DNA from: Oscillospiraceae bacterium
GTDB taxonomy: Bacteria; Bacillota; Clostridia; Oscillospirales; UBA929
Length of the DNA stretch: 39,724 nucleotides
Direction: 5' to 3'
NCBI GenBank assembly: GCA_031255175.1
Contig: JAIRTA010000020.1
Location: 1-39,724, forward strand
The notes under the pieces: generated by a model
The model's input: only the letters and a program-made list of their open reading frames with translations
What the model was told of the DNA's origin: nothing
Databases searched by the model: none
Program-made: the position numbers and the translations under genes
In this document: in pieces, positions 7,266-17,356 of the stretch
Numbering within the stretch: position 1 is the first letter of the stretch
Layout: every line of letters starts with the position of its first letter

Positions 7266-9853
7266 ATGCCTCCCTCCGGCGTGTTGCCCGGGGGCGTTGG
7301 CGGGGGCGTGTTCGGCTCGGTCGGCGTGCCCGCGCCCGGGTCCGGGGTGTTTCCGCCCGGATTCTCCGGATCCCACGGGATATCCGGGTACCACCAGGGG
7401 TACTCCGGCATATCCGGCCCGTCGGGCGGGAAGATCCCGTCCGGGAGCCCGTCGGGCGGTGTGTTCGGGTCCTCCGGCTGTTCCTCGGTGAGGTGAAGCG
7501 GACAAAAATCGTTTGGCAGCGTCTTTCCCTCCGGCGCAACGGGCCGCGCCGGGGGATAGAACCCCTCCGGCACCGGGCCCACTGTGGAATCCCCGCCCTC
7601 TACGAAGTAGCGGATGCGGTAGGCCTCATCATCCACGGAGACGCCGGCCAGGGGCAGGTTGCGCTCAATATCCAGCAGCGCGATCTCCTGCAGGTTTTCT
7701 TCCGGGCAGTAGGGCGTGGCCAGCAGTCCGCTCTCGCCGTCCACCTTCACCGCGGCGTGCGCCGGGCAGGGGCTCTTTGGCACGTCGTCCTTGTAAAACA
7801 CCCCGGTGGCGACCCGTTTGCCGCGCGGGTCCAGCCGGCACAGGTCCGTGGGCGCGCAACCGCTGTCCAGGCAGTAGGACGCCTGGACGGTGTTTTCGAT
7901 CGTAAAGAATTCTTGGGTCTCCAGGTTCTCGTGCAGCTTGTCCATGACGAGCTTCCAAATGGCCAGCGCCGGGTTTGTGTTGTTTTCGAGCTGTATCTTC
8001 TTCGGGTCGTCAAACCCGAACCAGACGCCGCCGCAGTAGTAGGGCGTGTAGCCGACAAACCAGCGGTCAAAGTCGTCGGACGTCGTGCCCGTCTTGCCCG
8101 CGGCCGGCTGTCCGTTTTCCAGCCTGGCGCGCGAACCCGTGCCCGCGCGGATGACGTTTTGCAGGCAGTTGTTCATATACCAGGCGTTTTTCTCGTCAAA
8201 CGCCACGGTGGTCTCCGCCTCGTTTTCGAGCACCACGTTGCCTTTGGAATCGTACACGACCGTGTACGTGCGCGGCCTTGTGTAGATCCCGTGGTTTGGG
8301 AAGGCGGCGTAAGCCGCAGTGAGTTCCAGCGCGCTGACGCCGCGCGTGAGGCCGCCCAGCGCGAGCGGCGCGTAGTCTTGGTCCTCCGGCGTGAGCGAGG
8401 TGATCCCCAGCTTTTCCGTGAGGAAACCGTACGCGAGCTCCGGCGTCAGCTTGTGCAGGATATGCACGGTCGACGCGTTGCGGGAATTGGTAATGGCGTT
8501 CAGCGCCGTGACGCGCCCCAGGTAGCGCCCGCCCGAGTTCCTGGGCCAGGCGTTGTCGCGCCGCTCGGAGAACGGCACGTCGTCGATCACGGAATAGGGC
8601 GTGATGATGCCGTACTGCATGGCCGGCCCGTAGACGGCTATCGGCTTGATGGCGGAGCCCGGCTGGCGCGAAGAACGCGTGGCCCGGTTGAGCAGGAGCG
8701 CGCCCTTCTTCACGCCGAGGCCGCCCTCCAGACCCAGCACGTCGCCGGTGTATGGGTCCAAGATCACCATAGCGCTCTGCGGCTTCTCCACCCCCTTCAC
8801 TTTGGGGATGTTTTCTTCGTTCGTAAACACCTCGTCCATCGCGGCCTGCACGTCCATGTCGATCGTGGCGTAGATTCTGTACCCGCCGCCGAGCACAAGC
8901 TGCTGCGCGAGCAGCTTGGAGATGCCCTTTCGCTCGACAAGATCCTGCACCACGTCGTTGAAGACCTGGTCTACGAAGTAGGAGCGGTTGCTCTCCGTCT
9001 CCGCGCGCCGTTTGGTAGAAAACGTCAGCTTCTGCGCCACCGCCGCGTCGTGCTCGGCTTTGGAGATGCGGCCCTGGACGTACATCTCCTGTAAGATGAC
9101 CTCCTGGCGGATTTTGTTTTTGTCCGGGTTTTGCAGCGGATCGTAACGGGTGGGGGAATTGGTGATGCCGATGATGCAGGCCGCCTCCGCGAGGGTGATG
9201 TCGGAGAGGTCTTTGTCGAAATAGGTGCGCGCGGCCGTCTTGACGCCGTAGCAGCTCTGCCCGAAATAACTGGTGTTGAGGTAATATTCCAAAATCCGCT
9301 GCTTGGAATTGTGCTTTTCGAACTCCAGCGCGCGCAGGATCTCGGTGAGCTTGCGTTTGATCGTGACTTCTTTTTCGTTCGTCACGTTTTTGATGAGCTG
9401 CTGCGTAATCGTGGAACCGCCGTATGTGGAGCCGTCGGCCTTGAGCTGCTCCAAAAAGGCGCCCACCGTGCGTTTCCAGTCCACGCCCCGATGCCTGTAG
9501 AAGCGTTTGTCCTCAATGGCAATGAGGGCCTCCACCATGTGGTTCGGGATCTCGTCATAGTTGGCCCACACGCGGTTCTCCCGGCCGTACAGACTTTCGA
9601 GCTGGACCGGCTGTTTGGTGGTCTTGTCGATGTAATAGATAAAACTCGTTTGGTTCAGCGTGATGTCGTTGAGGTCCACGTCCAGGTCCGCTTGCAGATT
9701 GTGGTTCACATAGACGACGCCGATCACGCCCAGCATGGCGGTGGTGGTGATGAAGATTAAGAAAACCGTCAAAAACACTTTTAAGACCGCCGCGACCACA
9801 TGGCCGACCGAATGTCCCCCGTAGCGCAGCGCCCGCTTCGTTCGCTTTTTCAT
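7247..9853 (-). CDS. ponA: Class A penicillin-binding protein (PBP1A: glycosyltransferase plus transpeptidase)
   Basis: This bifunctional enzyme polymerises lipid II and cross-links peptidoglycan on the outer face of the membrane. The 868-aa product has a basic cytoplasmic start, one membrane anchor (about 23-48), and a GT51 domain with catalytic Glu114 in AIEDKRFYRHRGVD and GGSTITQQLIKN. The transpeptidase domain has Ser400 in SAIK, SRN (457-459) and KTGT (587-590). The last 110 residues are Pro/Gly-rich, a common low-complexity tail that ends inside the tandem repeat at 7194-7257. The ATG at 9853 follows AGAGGTG. The gene diverges from ftsH and has its own extended -10 promoter. ponA is used as a family symbol. 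Confidence 0.94.
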   Translation of the reverse strand: MKKRTKRALRYGGHSVGHVVAAVLKVFLTVFLIFITTTAMLGVIGVVYVNHNLQADLDVDLNDITLNQTSFIYYIDKTTKQPVQLESLYGRENRVWANYDEIPNHMVEALIAIEDKRFYRHRGVDWKRTVGAFLEQLKADGSTYGGSTITQQLIKNVTNEKEVTIKRKLTEILRALEFEKHNSKQRILEYYLNTSYFGQSCYGVKTAARTYFDKDLSDITLAEAACIIGITNSPTRYDPLQNPDKNKIRQEVILQEMYVQGRISKAEHDAAVAQKLTFSTKRRAETESNRSYFVDQVFNDVVQDLVERKGISKLLAQQLVLGGGYRIYATIDMDVQAAMDEVFTNEENIPKVKGVEKPQSAMVILDPYTGDVLGLEGGLGVKKGALLLNRATRSSRQPGSAIKPIAVYGPAMQYGIITPYSVIDDVPFSERRDNAWPRNSGGRYLGRVTALNAITNSRNASTVHILHKLTPELAYGFLTEKLGITSLTPEDQDYAPLALGGLTRGVSALELTAAYAAFPNHGIYTRPRTYTVVYDSKGNVVLENEAETTVAFDEKNAWYMNNCLQNVIRAGTGSRARLENGQPAAGKTGTTSDDFDRWFVGYTPYYCGGVWFGFDDPKKIQLENNTNPALAIWKLVMDKLHENLETQEFFTIENTVQASYCLDSGCAPTDLCRLDPRGKRVATGVFYKDDVPKSPCPAHAAVKVDGESGLLATPYCPEENLQEIALLDIERNLPLAGVSVDDEAYRIRYFVEGGDSTVGPVPEGFYPPARPVAPEGKTLPNDFCPLHLTEEQPEDPNTPPDGLPDGIFPPDGPDMPEYPWWYPDIPWDPENPGGNTPDPGAGTPTEPNTPPPTPPGNTPEGGIVIPSV

Positions 9854-9876
9854 AGGATCACCTCTCTTGCCTCTTC

Positions 9877-9885
9877 ATTATACCA
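9877..9885 (-). promoter_or_regulatory. Extended -10 promoter of the PBP gene
   Basis: On the minus strand TGGTATAAT (TGn plus perfect -10) lies about 23 bases before the ATG, giving a very short leader. No good -35 box is seen at 17 bases, as is normal for extended -10 promoters. Confidence 0.6.
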
Positions 9886-9981
9886 CGATTGTCAACCGCT
9901 CCGCATGTGGGGATAAAAGTAAACGTTTTGTAAATCCGGGGGGAAAAAACGACCGCAAGGCGGCAAATGTGGTATGATGGG

Positions 9982-9990
9982 TGGTATAAT
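9982..9990 (+). promoter_or_regulatory. Extended -10 promoter of ftsH
   Basis: TGGTATAAT, the same module as in the divergent PBP promoter, lies 66 bases before the ftsH start. A second TGGTATGAT sits 15 bases upstream and could be an alternative start region. Confidence 0.6.
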
Positions 9991-10056
9991 AGCTTGGATA
10001 TTGCACCGCCGCGGCGGGCACGCGACAGATCGCGACAGAGTAGGGAGGAACCCAGC

Positions 10057-11916
10057 ATGAGTACAAACGACTCCGGCACGCCAAGCAACACGCGCCGGCC
10101 GCTGCTGTTTTCCATCTTCATTTCTCTCGTCCTCATCCTCATGTTCAACGGCGTCATCGTGCCCATGATGGCGCAGCGCACCGTCAGAGAGATCAGTTAC
10201 ACCGAGTTTTTGTCCTCCCTCGACCAAGGTGAGATCTCAAAAGTGAGCTTCGAGCCCACCCGCATCGTCATCACCCGAAAGGACGACCCAAACGGCGTCC
10301 TTCTGACCACCGGCCGGCTCGATGACCCGACGCTCCTGCCCCGGCTCGAGGAGGCCGGCGTGGACATCTCCAGCGCCATCCCCAGAGAGAACTCCCCCAT
10401 CATGAACTTCCTCCTCGGCTGGATCCTGCCCTTTGGCATTCTCTTTCTCTTCGGGTACCTGCTCAACCGCTCTATGGCCAAACGCATGGGCAGCGGCGTC
10501 ATGAGCTTCGGCAAAAACACCTCCAAGATCTATGCGGAAACCACAACTGGTAAAAATTTCCAAGATGTCGCCGGGCAGGACGAGGCCAAAGAATCCCTCA
10601 CCGAGATCGTCGATTTTTTGAACCACCCGGACAAATACCTCGAGATCGGCGCCAAACTGCCCAAAGGCGCGCTGCTGGTGGGGCCGCCGGGGACAGGCAA
10701 GACCCTGCTGGCCCGCGCCGTGGCGGGCGAGGCCAAAGTGCCCTTCTTTTCTCTCTCCGGCTCGGATTTCGTCGAGCTCTTTGTCGGCATGGGCGCCTCG
10801 CGCGTGCGGGATCTCTTCAAACAGGCCGAGGAGAAGGCCCCGTGCATCGTCTTCATCGATGAGATCGACGCGATCGGCAAATCCCGCGACAACGCCTACG
10901 GCGTCGGCGGCAACGACGAACGGGAGCAGACGCTAAACCAGCTTCTCTCCGAGATGGACGGCTTCGACCCCTCCAAGGGCGTCGTCATCCTGGCCGCCAC
11001 CAACCGCCCGGACGTGCTCGACAAGGCGCTGCTCCGGCCCGGCCGTTTCGACCGCCGGATCCCCGTGGAGCGGCCCGACCTCGCCGGACGTGAAGCCGTT
11101 CTCAAGGTACACGCACGCGACGTGCGCATGAGCGCCCAGGTCGATCTCTCCGCCGTCGCCCGCGCCACGCCGGGCGCCGTGGGCGCCGACCTCGCCAATA
11201 TCATCAACGAGGCCGCCCTGCTCGCCGTGCGCGCCGGACGCCGCGTGGTGGAACAGGCCGACCTGTCGGAGGCCGTCGAGACCACACTGGCCGGCCAGGA
11301 GAAAAAGGGCAAGGTCCTCTCCCCGCGCGAAAAACGCATTGTGGCTTACCACGAGACGGGCCACGCGCTGGTGTCCGCCTGCCTGCCCCACGCCGAAAAG
11401 GTTCACAAGGTGACCATCGTCCCGCGCACTATGGGTTCCCTCGGCTACACCATGCAGGTGCCGGAGGAGGACAAATCCCTCCACTCCAAAGAGGAGGCGC
11501 TGGCCCAGATCACCACGCTGCTGGCCGGGCGCTCGGCGGAGGAGATCGTCTTTCAGTCGATCACCACCGGCGCCGCCAACGACATCGAGCGCGCCACCCA
11601 GCTCGCGCGGGCTATGGTCACCCAGTACGGCATGAGCGATACGTTCGATATGGTGGCCCTCGAGACCGTTTCGAATCCCTATCTCGGCGCCGCCCCCCTG
11701 CGCAACCACTCGGAGACCACCGCGGCCCGCGTGGACGAGGAAGTGAGTTCCCTGATCCGCGTGTGCCACGAGCGGGCCCGGGAGATCCTGCAAACGCACC
11801 GCGACGGCCTGGACGCCATCACCGCCGTCCTGCTCGAAAAAGAGAGCCTCGACAGCGAAGAATTCGCCGCCCTCTGTGACCGGTACGTGACAAAAGCACC
11901 AAAAGCCGACGACTGA
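10057..11916 (+). CDS. ftsH: ATP-dependent zinc metalloprotease FtsH
   Basis: FtsH is a membrane-bound AAA+ protease that extracts and degrades membrane proteins and short-lived regulators. In the 619-aa product there are two membrane segments (about 15-38 and 116-136) around an external domain. Then come Walker A GPPGTGKT (209-216), Walker B VFIDEIDA (265-272), the second region of homology [17 protein letters not shown], and the zinc site HETGH (432-436), where HEAGH is more usual. The start is ATG 10057 with AGGGAGGA eight bases upstream; the ORF-track start at 9967 lies before the promoter. A hairpin follows directly, so ftsH is a single-gene unit. Confidence 0.97.
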   Translation: MSTNDSGTPSNTRRPLLFSIFISLVLILMFNGVIVPMMAQRTVREISYTEFLSSLDQGEISKVSFEPTRIVITRKDDPNGVLLTTGRLDDPTLLPRLEEAGVDISSAIPRENSPIMNFLLGWILPFGILFLFGYLLNRSMAKRMGSGVMSFGKNTSKIYAETTTGKNFQDVAGQDEAKESLTEIVDFLNHPDKYLEIGAKLPKGALLVGPPGTGKTLLARAVAGEAKVPFFSLSGSDFVELFVGMGASRVRDLFKQAEEKAPCIVFIDEIDAIGKSRDNAYGVGGNDEREQTLNQLLSEMDGFDPSKGVVILAATNRPDVLDKALLRPGRFDRRIPVERPDLAGREAVLKVHARDVRMSAQVDLSAVARATPGAVGADLANIINEAALLAVRAGRRVVEQADLSEAVETTLAGQEKKGKVLSPREKRIVAYHETGHALVSACLPHAEKVHKVTIVPRTMGSLGYTMQVPEEDKSLHSKEEALAQITTLLAGRSAEEIVFQSITTGAANDIERATQLARAMVTQYGMSDTFDMVALETVSNPYLGAAPLRNHSETTAARVDEEVSSLIRVCHERAREILQTHRDGLDAITAVLLEKESLDSEEFAALCDRYVTKAPKADD

Positions 11917-12225
11917 TGATGCCGCCGCCAAAGGCGCGCCCCGCGCGGGCGCGCCTTGTTTTGCGCAAAATGGGACATGGCCGGCGGGTGACGGCACAAT
12001 ATATTGTGTCCTTTGATTCAAATAACAAATTTTCAAAATTTGGTAATTCTTTTTTGTCACTATGCGCTAAAGGTGCAGGGGTGAAACACGATATTAAAGT
12101 TGAAGAACCATACTCTGCGCGCACGGACGGGCTGTGATAAAACCAAGCTGCTTGGGTTGCTGGCACGGCCCGCTTGGGCTGTGAGCACAGCCTGCTTCGG
12201 GTCTTCGAGGGGAGGTTTCGCCGCG
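11917..12225. other. Gap between ftsH and an unknown gene, with AT-rich palindromes
   Basis: After the ftsH terminator comes an unusually AT-rich block (about 11990-12060) in GC-rich surroundings. It holds two perfect palindromes: CACAATATATTGTG (11995-12008) and CAAATTTTCAAAATTTG (12026-12042). A partial direct repeat (GCTTGGGTTGCTGGCAC, then GCTTGGGCTGTGAGCAC) lies nearer the next gene. I see no convincing promoter, riboswitch or small RNA. Confidence 0.5.
11931..11962 (+). terminator. ftsH terminator
   Basis: Perfect 10-bp stem AAGGCGCGCC/GGCGCGCCTT with a 7-base loop, followed by GTTTTG, 15 bases after the stop codon. Confidence 0.85.
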
Positions 12226-12822
12226 ATGTATACGCCGCAGATCCCGCCGCAGTCCCAAAACCGCCCCGCGCGGGAACGGCCGCGGGTCGAATCTGTCTCC
12301 CGCCCCCGCGCCGATTTCGGCGACGCCCGGCGCACCGCCGCCCAGCGCGGCGTCAGGCTGCCGGTGGCGCGGGACCACCTCAACATCACCGACGAGACCC
12401 GGCTGCGCGCCGAGTACGCGCTCAGGCTGACGCAGGAGGCCAAGCGGCTGCAACAGGGCCAACACCGGAGCCCCTCGCCGGACGACACGGCGCGGGCCTA
12501 TGTGTCTCTGCTGGATGACATCCGCGCCTCCTTTCGCCCGGATACGGACTCCGCGCCGCTGCACATCCACCTGGACGCGCTGCGCGGCGCGTGGGACGAC
12601 GTGCTGACAACGCTGGCGCAAAAGGCCGCGCTGTGCCTCGGCGCGGCGGCCCGGCAGGGCGGAGCGCGCGCCGGCTTCGACCGGTCTCTCGCGGAGGCCC
12701 ATCACCTTTTCGCCGCCCGCTTCTGCGCGCTGTACCCGGCCAACGGCGTCGAAAGGGCTCTCGTTCTGGCCAAAGAGGGCCTGGCCCATTCCGCCGCTTT
12801 TGACCGGAACGGCGCCGTATGA
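12226..12822 (+). CDS. Unknown protein, 198 aa
   Basis: I do not recognise this product. The ATG at 12226 follows GAGGGGAGG at about ten bases; the ORF track extends upstream to 12100 through repeat-like DNA, which I reject. The first 50 residues are rich in Pro, Gln and Arg and look disordered. The rest is predicted soluble and helical (ETRLRAEYALRLTQEAKRL; HHLFAARFCALYPANGVERA) without signal peptide, membrane segment or known motif. It sits alone between the ftsH terminator and a bidirectional hairpin at 12896. Codon use is as GC-rich as in its neighbours, which supports a real gene. Confidence 0.6.
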   Translation: MYTPQIPPQSQNRPARERPRVESVSRPRADFGDARRTAAQRGVRLPVARDHLNITDETRLRAEYALRLTQEAKRLQQGQHRSPSPDDTARAYVSLLDDIRASFRPDTDSAPLHIHLDALRGAWDDVLTTLAQKAALCLGAAARQGGARAGFDRSLAEAHHLFAARFCALYPANGVERALVLAKEGLAHSAAFDRNGAV

Positions 12823-12895
12823 CGGCCTCTCGTTCTCACACACAAAAGCAACGCGCCCGCCGAAAGCCCGGAGGGGCAAGATAAAATAAAACCAT

Positions 12896-12932
12896 CAAAA
12901 GCCTTCGGAAGATTCAATTCCGAAGGCTTTTG
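12896..12932. terminator. Bidirectional terminator
   Basis: Perfect 15-bp stem CAAAAGCCTTCGGAA/TTCCGAAGGCTTTTG with a 7-base loop, AT-rich at the base on both sides, between two converging genes. Confidence 0.85.
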
Positions 12933-12961
12933 ACAGATTTTCCTGTAAGACACCGGCGGCT

Positions 12962-13165
12962 TTAGAGTTGCGAGATCACATCCGCGTACTGACTCGGCTC
13001 GATCCCCTTTGCTTTAAGAACCGCGTACAGCTCACCGAGTTGCTTCTTTTCCTTGTCTTTGTTGATCTCTTCCCGACGGGCCAGCAGATCTTTTCTCTTG
13101 GCCTGCAACTCTTTGATCTTTTCCTCAACCTTTTCAATTTGCTCATCAACGGACCAACGTGCCAA
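12962..13165 (-). CDS. Small coiled-coil protein, 67 aa
   Basis: The product is almost wholly a charged heptad coiled coil (DEQIEKVEEKIKELQAKRKD, then REEINKDKEKKQ), followed by a short segment KGIEPSQYADVISQL. The layout resembles the small DUF4315-like proteins seen in clostridial genomes and conjugative elements, but I cannot confirm membership. The start is ambiguous. TTG 13165 has AAAGGTGG seven bases upstream, whereas GTG 13174/13177 would overlap that site; I use the TTG. A promoter is seen at 13202-13230. Role unknown; a scaffold or regulator that oligomerises is a guess from the coiled coil. Confidence 0.72.
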   Translation of the reverse strand: MARWSVDEQIEKVEEKIKELQAKRKDLLARREEINKDKEKKQLGELYAVLKAKGIEPSQYADVISQL

Positions 13166-13201
13166 ATCACTCACCACCTTTCAAACTTATTTATATTCTC
13201 T

Positions 13202-13230
13202 ATGGTAGTATAGATCGTCGAAGAAGTCAA
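13202..13230 (-). promoter_or_regulatory. Likely promoter of the small coiled-coil gene
   Basis: On the minus strand TTGACT, 17 bases, TACCAT, placed so that transcription would start about 30 bases before the start codon. The -10 box is weak. Confidence 0.45.
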
Positions 13231-13384
13231 TAGTATAAATGAAAAAATTTTTTCTTACCCCCATAAAAAAATATCGCGCCGGCGGCGCGCGCCTCTGAAA
13301 TACTGTTCTCCCCCCGTCGGCGGCGCGGCAAAAAATAGGCCCGATATTCGGGCGCGGCAAACAAAAGCGCCCGGCCCCCGAGGC

Positions 13385-13432
13385 ACAGACGCGCGCGCTC
13401 CCGTCGAACCGAAAGCGCGCGCGTCTGTTTTC
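13385..13432 (+). terminator. Strong hairpin downstream of gdhA
   Basis: A perfect 15-bp stem (ACAGACGCGCGCGCT/AGCGCGCGCGTCTGT) with a 14-base loop. TTTTCTCTC follows on the plus strand, and the minus strand has no T-run. It probably ends gdhA transcripts from the right, but by sequence it is a plus-strand terminator. A 12-bp direct repeat (TATAAAATCTGC, twice) lies between it and the gdhA stop. Confidence 0.65.
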
Positions 13433-13462
13433 TCTCTATATAAAATCTGCTATAAAATCTGC

Positions 13463-14800
<1,338 letters not shown>

Positions 14801-14913
14801 TCACTCCCCTGTATTTGATTTGCGCGTTCGTCTCTCTTCGTCTCGGAGAACCCGGCGTCACATCCGGAAGAGGACGAATCTCCCCGGCGAACGCCGCTGC
14901 CTGCGCGGGGACA

Positions 14914-14943
14914 ATTATACTTCACGCGGCGGGCTTCTGTCAA
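14914..14943 (-). promoter_or_regulatory. gdhA promoter
   Basis: On the minus strand TTGACA, 18 bases, TATAAT: both boxes perfect, spacing one base longer than optimal. Confidence 0.8.
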
Positions 14944-15159
14944 TTCCCGCAACCGGTATTTTCTTCCGATTTACAAAAATCCCCGCCGCCGTCGCCCGCC
15001 GCCAGCCAAATTCTGACCTTTTTGTTGTATTTTGTATCATTTGCCACACAAAAAGCGCGGCGGCCGCAAATGTGTTGTATGTGTCTCCAGTTTGTCTAGA
15101 AAAAGTCAATCGTTTTGAACCCATTTGCAATCTTTTTGAGGCAAAATTATGGATTTCTC

Positions 15160-15188
15160 TTGCATTTTCATACAGAAAGCATTATAAT
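15160..15188 (+). promoter_or_regulatory. Promoter of the pgk-tpiA-gpmI-eno cluster
   Basis: TTGCAT, 17 bases, TATAAT, about 33 bases before the pgk start codon. Confidence 0.75.
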
Positions 15189-15220
15189 GACACTCGAGGA
15201 TTTTCTGGGAGGTTGGTTGT

Positions 15221-16411
15221 ATGACCTATCAAAAAAAGACCATTGAAGACATCGACGTGTCCGGGAAGCGCGTCTTGGCCCGATGCGATTTCAACGTGCC
15301 GCAAGATGACGCCGGCGCCATCACAGACGACAAGCGCATTGTGGCGTCACTGCCCACGATCCGCTACCTCATCGACCACGGCGCGCGCGTCATTCTCTGT
15401 TCCCATCTGGGCCGGCCCAAGGGGAGCGTCAACCCGAAGTATTCCCTGCGGCCGGTGGCCGCGCGCCTGAGCGAACTGCTCGAAAAACCCGTCGTCATGG
15501 CCGGCGACGTCATCGGACCGGACGCCAAAGCCAAAACGGCGGCGCTGCAAAACGGCGACGTCTGCCTGCTCGAAAACGTGCGCTTCCACGCGGAAGAAGA
15601 AAAAAACGACGCCGCCTTTGCAAAAGAACTCGCCTCGCTGGCCGAGATCTACGTAAACGACGCCTTTGGCACCTCGCACCGCGCCCACGCCTCCACAGCC
15701 GGCGTGGCCGACTACCTGCCCGCCGTGTGCGGCTACCTGATCGGCAAGGAGATCAGCGTGATGGGCACGGCGCTCTCCGACCCCAAGCGCCCGTTTGTGG
15801 CCGTGCTGGGCGGCGCCAAGGTCTCCGATAAGATCGGCGTCATCAGCAGCCTGCTCGAAAAGGTGGACACGCTGATCATCGGCGGCGCTATGGCCTACAC
15901 CTTCCTGCTGGCCAAGGGCGCGTCGGTCGGCACTTCCCGCGTCGAGGCGGACAAGCTGGACTACGCCCGCGAGATGATCCAAAAAGCGGCCGACAAAGGC
16001 GTGCGCTTTTTGCTGCCCACCGACAACGTATGCGCCGACCGTTTCGCCGCCGACGCCGCCCCCGTCGTCTGCAATTCTATGGCCATCTCGGCCGGCTACA
16101 TGGGGCTTGACATCGGCCCGGAGACCGTCGGAGCCTACACCGGGGCAATCCGCGGCGCCGGCACCGTGGTCTGGAACGGCCCTATGGGCGTGTTTGAGTT
16201 CGACACCTTCGCCGAGGGCACCCGCGCCGTCGCGCAGGCCATTGCCGACAGCGGGGCCATCAGCATCATCGGCGGCGGCGACAGTGCCGCGGCGGTGGCG
16301 CAGCTCGGCTACGCCGACCGCATGACGCACATCTCCACCGGCGGCGGCGCCTCTCTGGAATTTTTAGAGGGCCTCGCGCTGCCGGGCATCGCCTGCCTGC
16401 TTGACAAATAA
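15221..16411 (+). CDS. pgk: Phosphoglycerate kinase
   Basis: Pgk makes ATP from 1,3-bisphosphoglycerate, the first substrate-level phosphorylation of glycolysis. The 396-aa length is standard. Visible are the N-terminal [11 protein letters not shown], the substrate-binding SHLGRPKG, the hinge-near [24 protein letters not shown] and the C-terminal nucleotide site [15 protein letters not shown] with [13 protein letters not shown]. The ATG follows GGGAGG at about eight bases. It is the first gene of a same-strand glycolytic cluster; tpiA follows after 140 bases. Unlike many Firmicutes, no gap gene precedes it. Confidence 0.97.
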   Translation: MTYQKKTIEDIDVSGKRVLARCDFNVPQDDAGAITDDKRIVASLPTIRYLIDHGARVILCSHLGRPKGSVNPKYSLRPVAARLSELLEKPVVMAGDVIGPDAKAKTAALQNGDVCLLENVRFHAEEEKNDAAFAKELASLAEIYVNDAFGTSHRAHASTAGVADYLPAVCGYLIGKEISVMGTALSDPKRPFVAVLGGAKVSDKIGVISSLLEKVDTLIIGGAMAYTFLLAKGASVGTSRVEADKLDYAREMIQKAADKGVRFLLPTDNVCADRFAADAAPVVCNSMAISAGYMGLDIGPETVGAYTGAIRGAGTVVWNGPMGVFEFDTFAEGTRAVAQAIADSGAISIIGGGDSAAAVAQLGYADRMTHISTGGGASLEFLEGLALPGIACLLDK

Positions 16412-16551
16412 AACGCGCTTCCGGTACCCCGAATCACTTTTCATTTTTTCTTGTACCGGCCGCGCGCTTGTTTTCGCGCCCCGCCATACTTCGGCGCGCC
16501 CGGGTATGTCCGGGCCGCGTCGCGTTCGTCGTCAGAGGAAAGGAGAAAACT

Positions 16552-17322
16552 ATGAACAGAAGATATCGCAAGACCATCATCGCCGGAAACTGGAAAATGA
16601 ACAAAACGCCCTCCGAGGCGCGCCAGTTGATCGACGAACTCAAGCCGCTCATCTCCAAAGCCAAATGGTGTGAAGTCGTTCTCTGCGTGCCCTATGTCGA
16701 TATTCCCGTCGCCCTGCGCGCGCTGAAAGACTCCCGCATCGCGGTCGGCGCCCAAAATATGCATCACGAGGAGTCGGGTGCCTACACAGGCGACGTCTCC
16801 GCCTCCATGCTGAAAGACCTGGGCGTCAAATACGTCATCATCGGCCACTCGGAGCGCCGCGCCTACTACCACGAGACGGACACCCTCGTAAACCAAAAAG
16901 TGCATCTCGCGCTGAAGACGGGCCTGCGCCCCATTGTGTGCGTGGGCGAAACCCTCGAGCAGCGCGACCAGGGCGTCACGCTGGACCTCATCACCGTGCA
17001 GGTCAAGGCCGCGCTGAGCGGTGTGTCCGCGGAGAAGCTGCGCCAGATTGTCTTCGCTTACGAACCCATCTGGGCCATCGGCACGGGCCGCACCGCCACG
17101 TCCGAGCAGGCCGGCGAGGTGGGCGCGTCGATCCGCACCACAATCCGCAAGATGTACGGCGCGCGGGCCGCCCGGTCGGTGACGATCCAATACGGCGGCT
17201 CGATGAACGCCGCCAACGCCCACGACCTGCTGGCCCAGCTCGATGTGGACGGTGGGCTGATCGGCGGCGCGTCTCTAAAGGCCGCCGACTTCGCCGCCAT
17301 TGTGCAGGCCGCCAATCAGTGA
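16552..17322 (+). CDS. tpiA: Triosephosphate isomerase
   Basis: TpiA interconverts dihydroxyacetone phosphate and glyceraldehyde 3-phosphate. The 256-aa product has the N-terminal AGNWKMNK with catalytic Lys15, IIGHSERR with the catalytic His, FAYEPIWAIGTG with the catalytic Glu, and IQYGGSMNAAN for phosphate binding. The start at ATG 16552 is set by AAAGGAG; the ORF-track start at 16468 lies in the spacer. That spacer of 140 bases contains a loose CCGGTAC/GTACCGG pairing but no clear terminator, so read-through from pgk is likely. Confidence 0.97.
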   Translation: MNRRYRKTIIAGNWKMNKTPSEARQLIDELKPLISKAKWCEVVLCVPYVDIPVALRALKDSRIAVGAQNMHHEESGAYTGDVSASMLKDLGVKYVIIGHSERRAYYHETDTLVNQKVHLALKTGLRPIVCVGETLEQRDQGVTLDLITVQVKAALSGVSAEKLRQIVFAYEPIWAIGTGRTATSEQAGEVGASIRTTIRKMYGARAARSVTIQYGGSMNAANAHDLLAQLDVDGGLIGGASLKAADFAAIVQAANQ

Positions 17323-17356
17323 CGCCGGCGCCTGTCATCTGAGATTTGAGGTAACA

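Noticed and set aside
7493-9094. 533-aa plus-strand frame antisense to the PBP gene
   Set aside because: Shadow ORF with unnatural composition; the minus strand encodes all PBP motifs.
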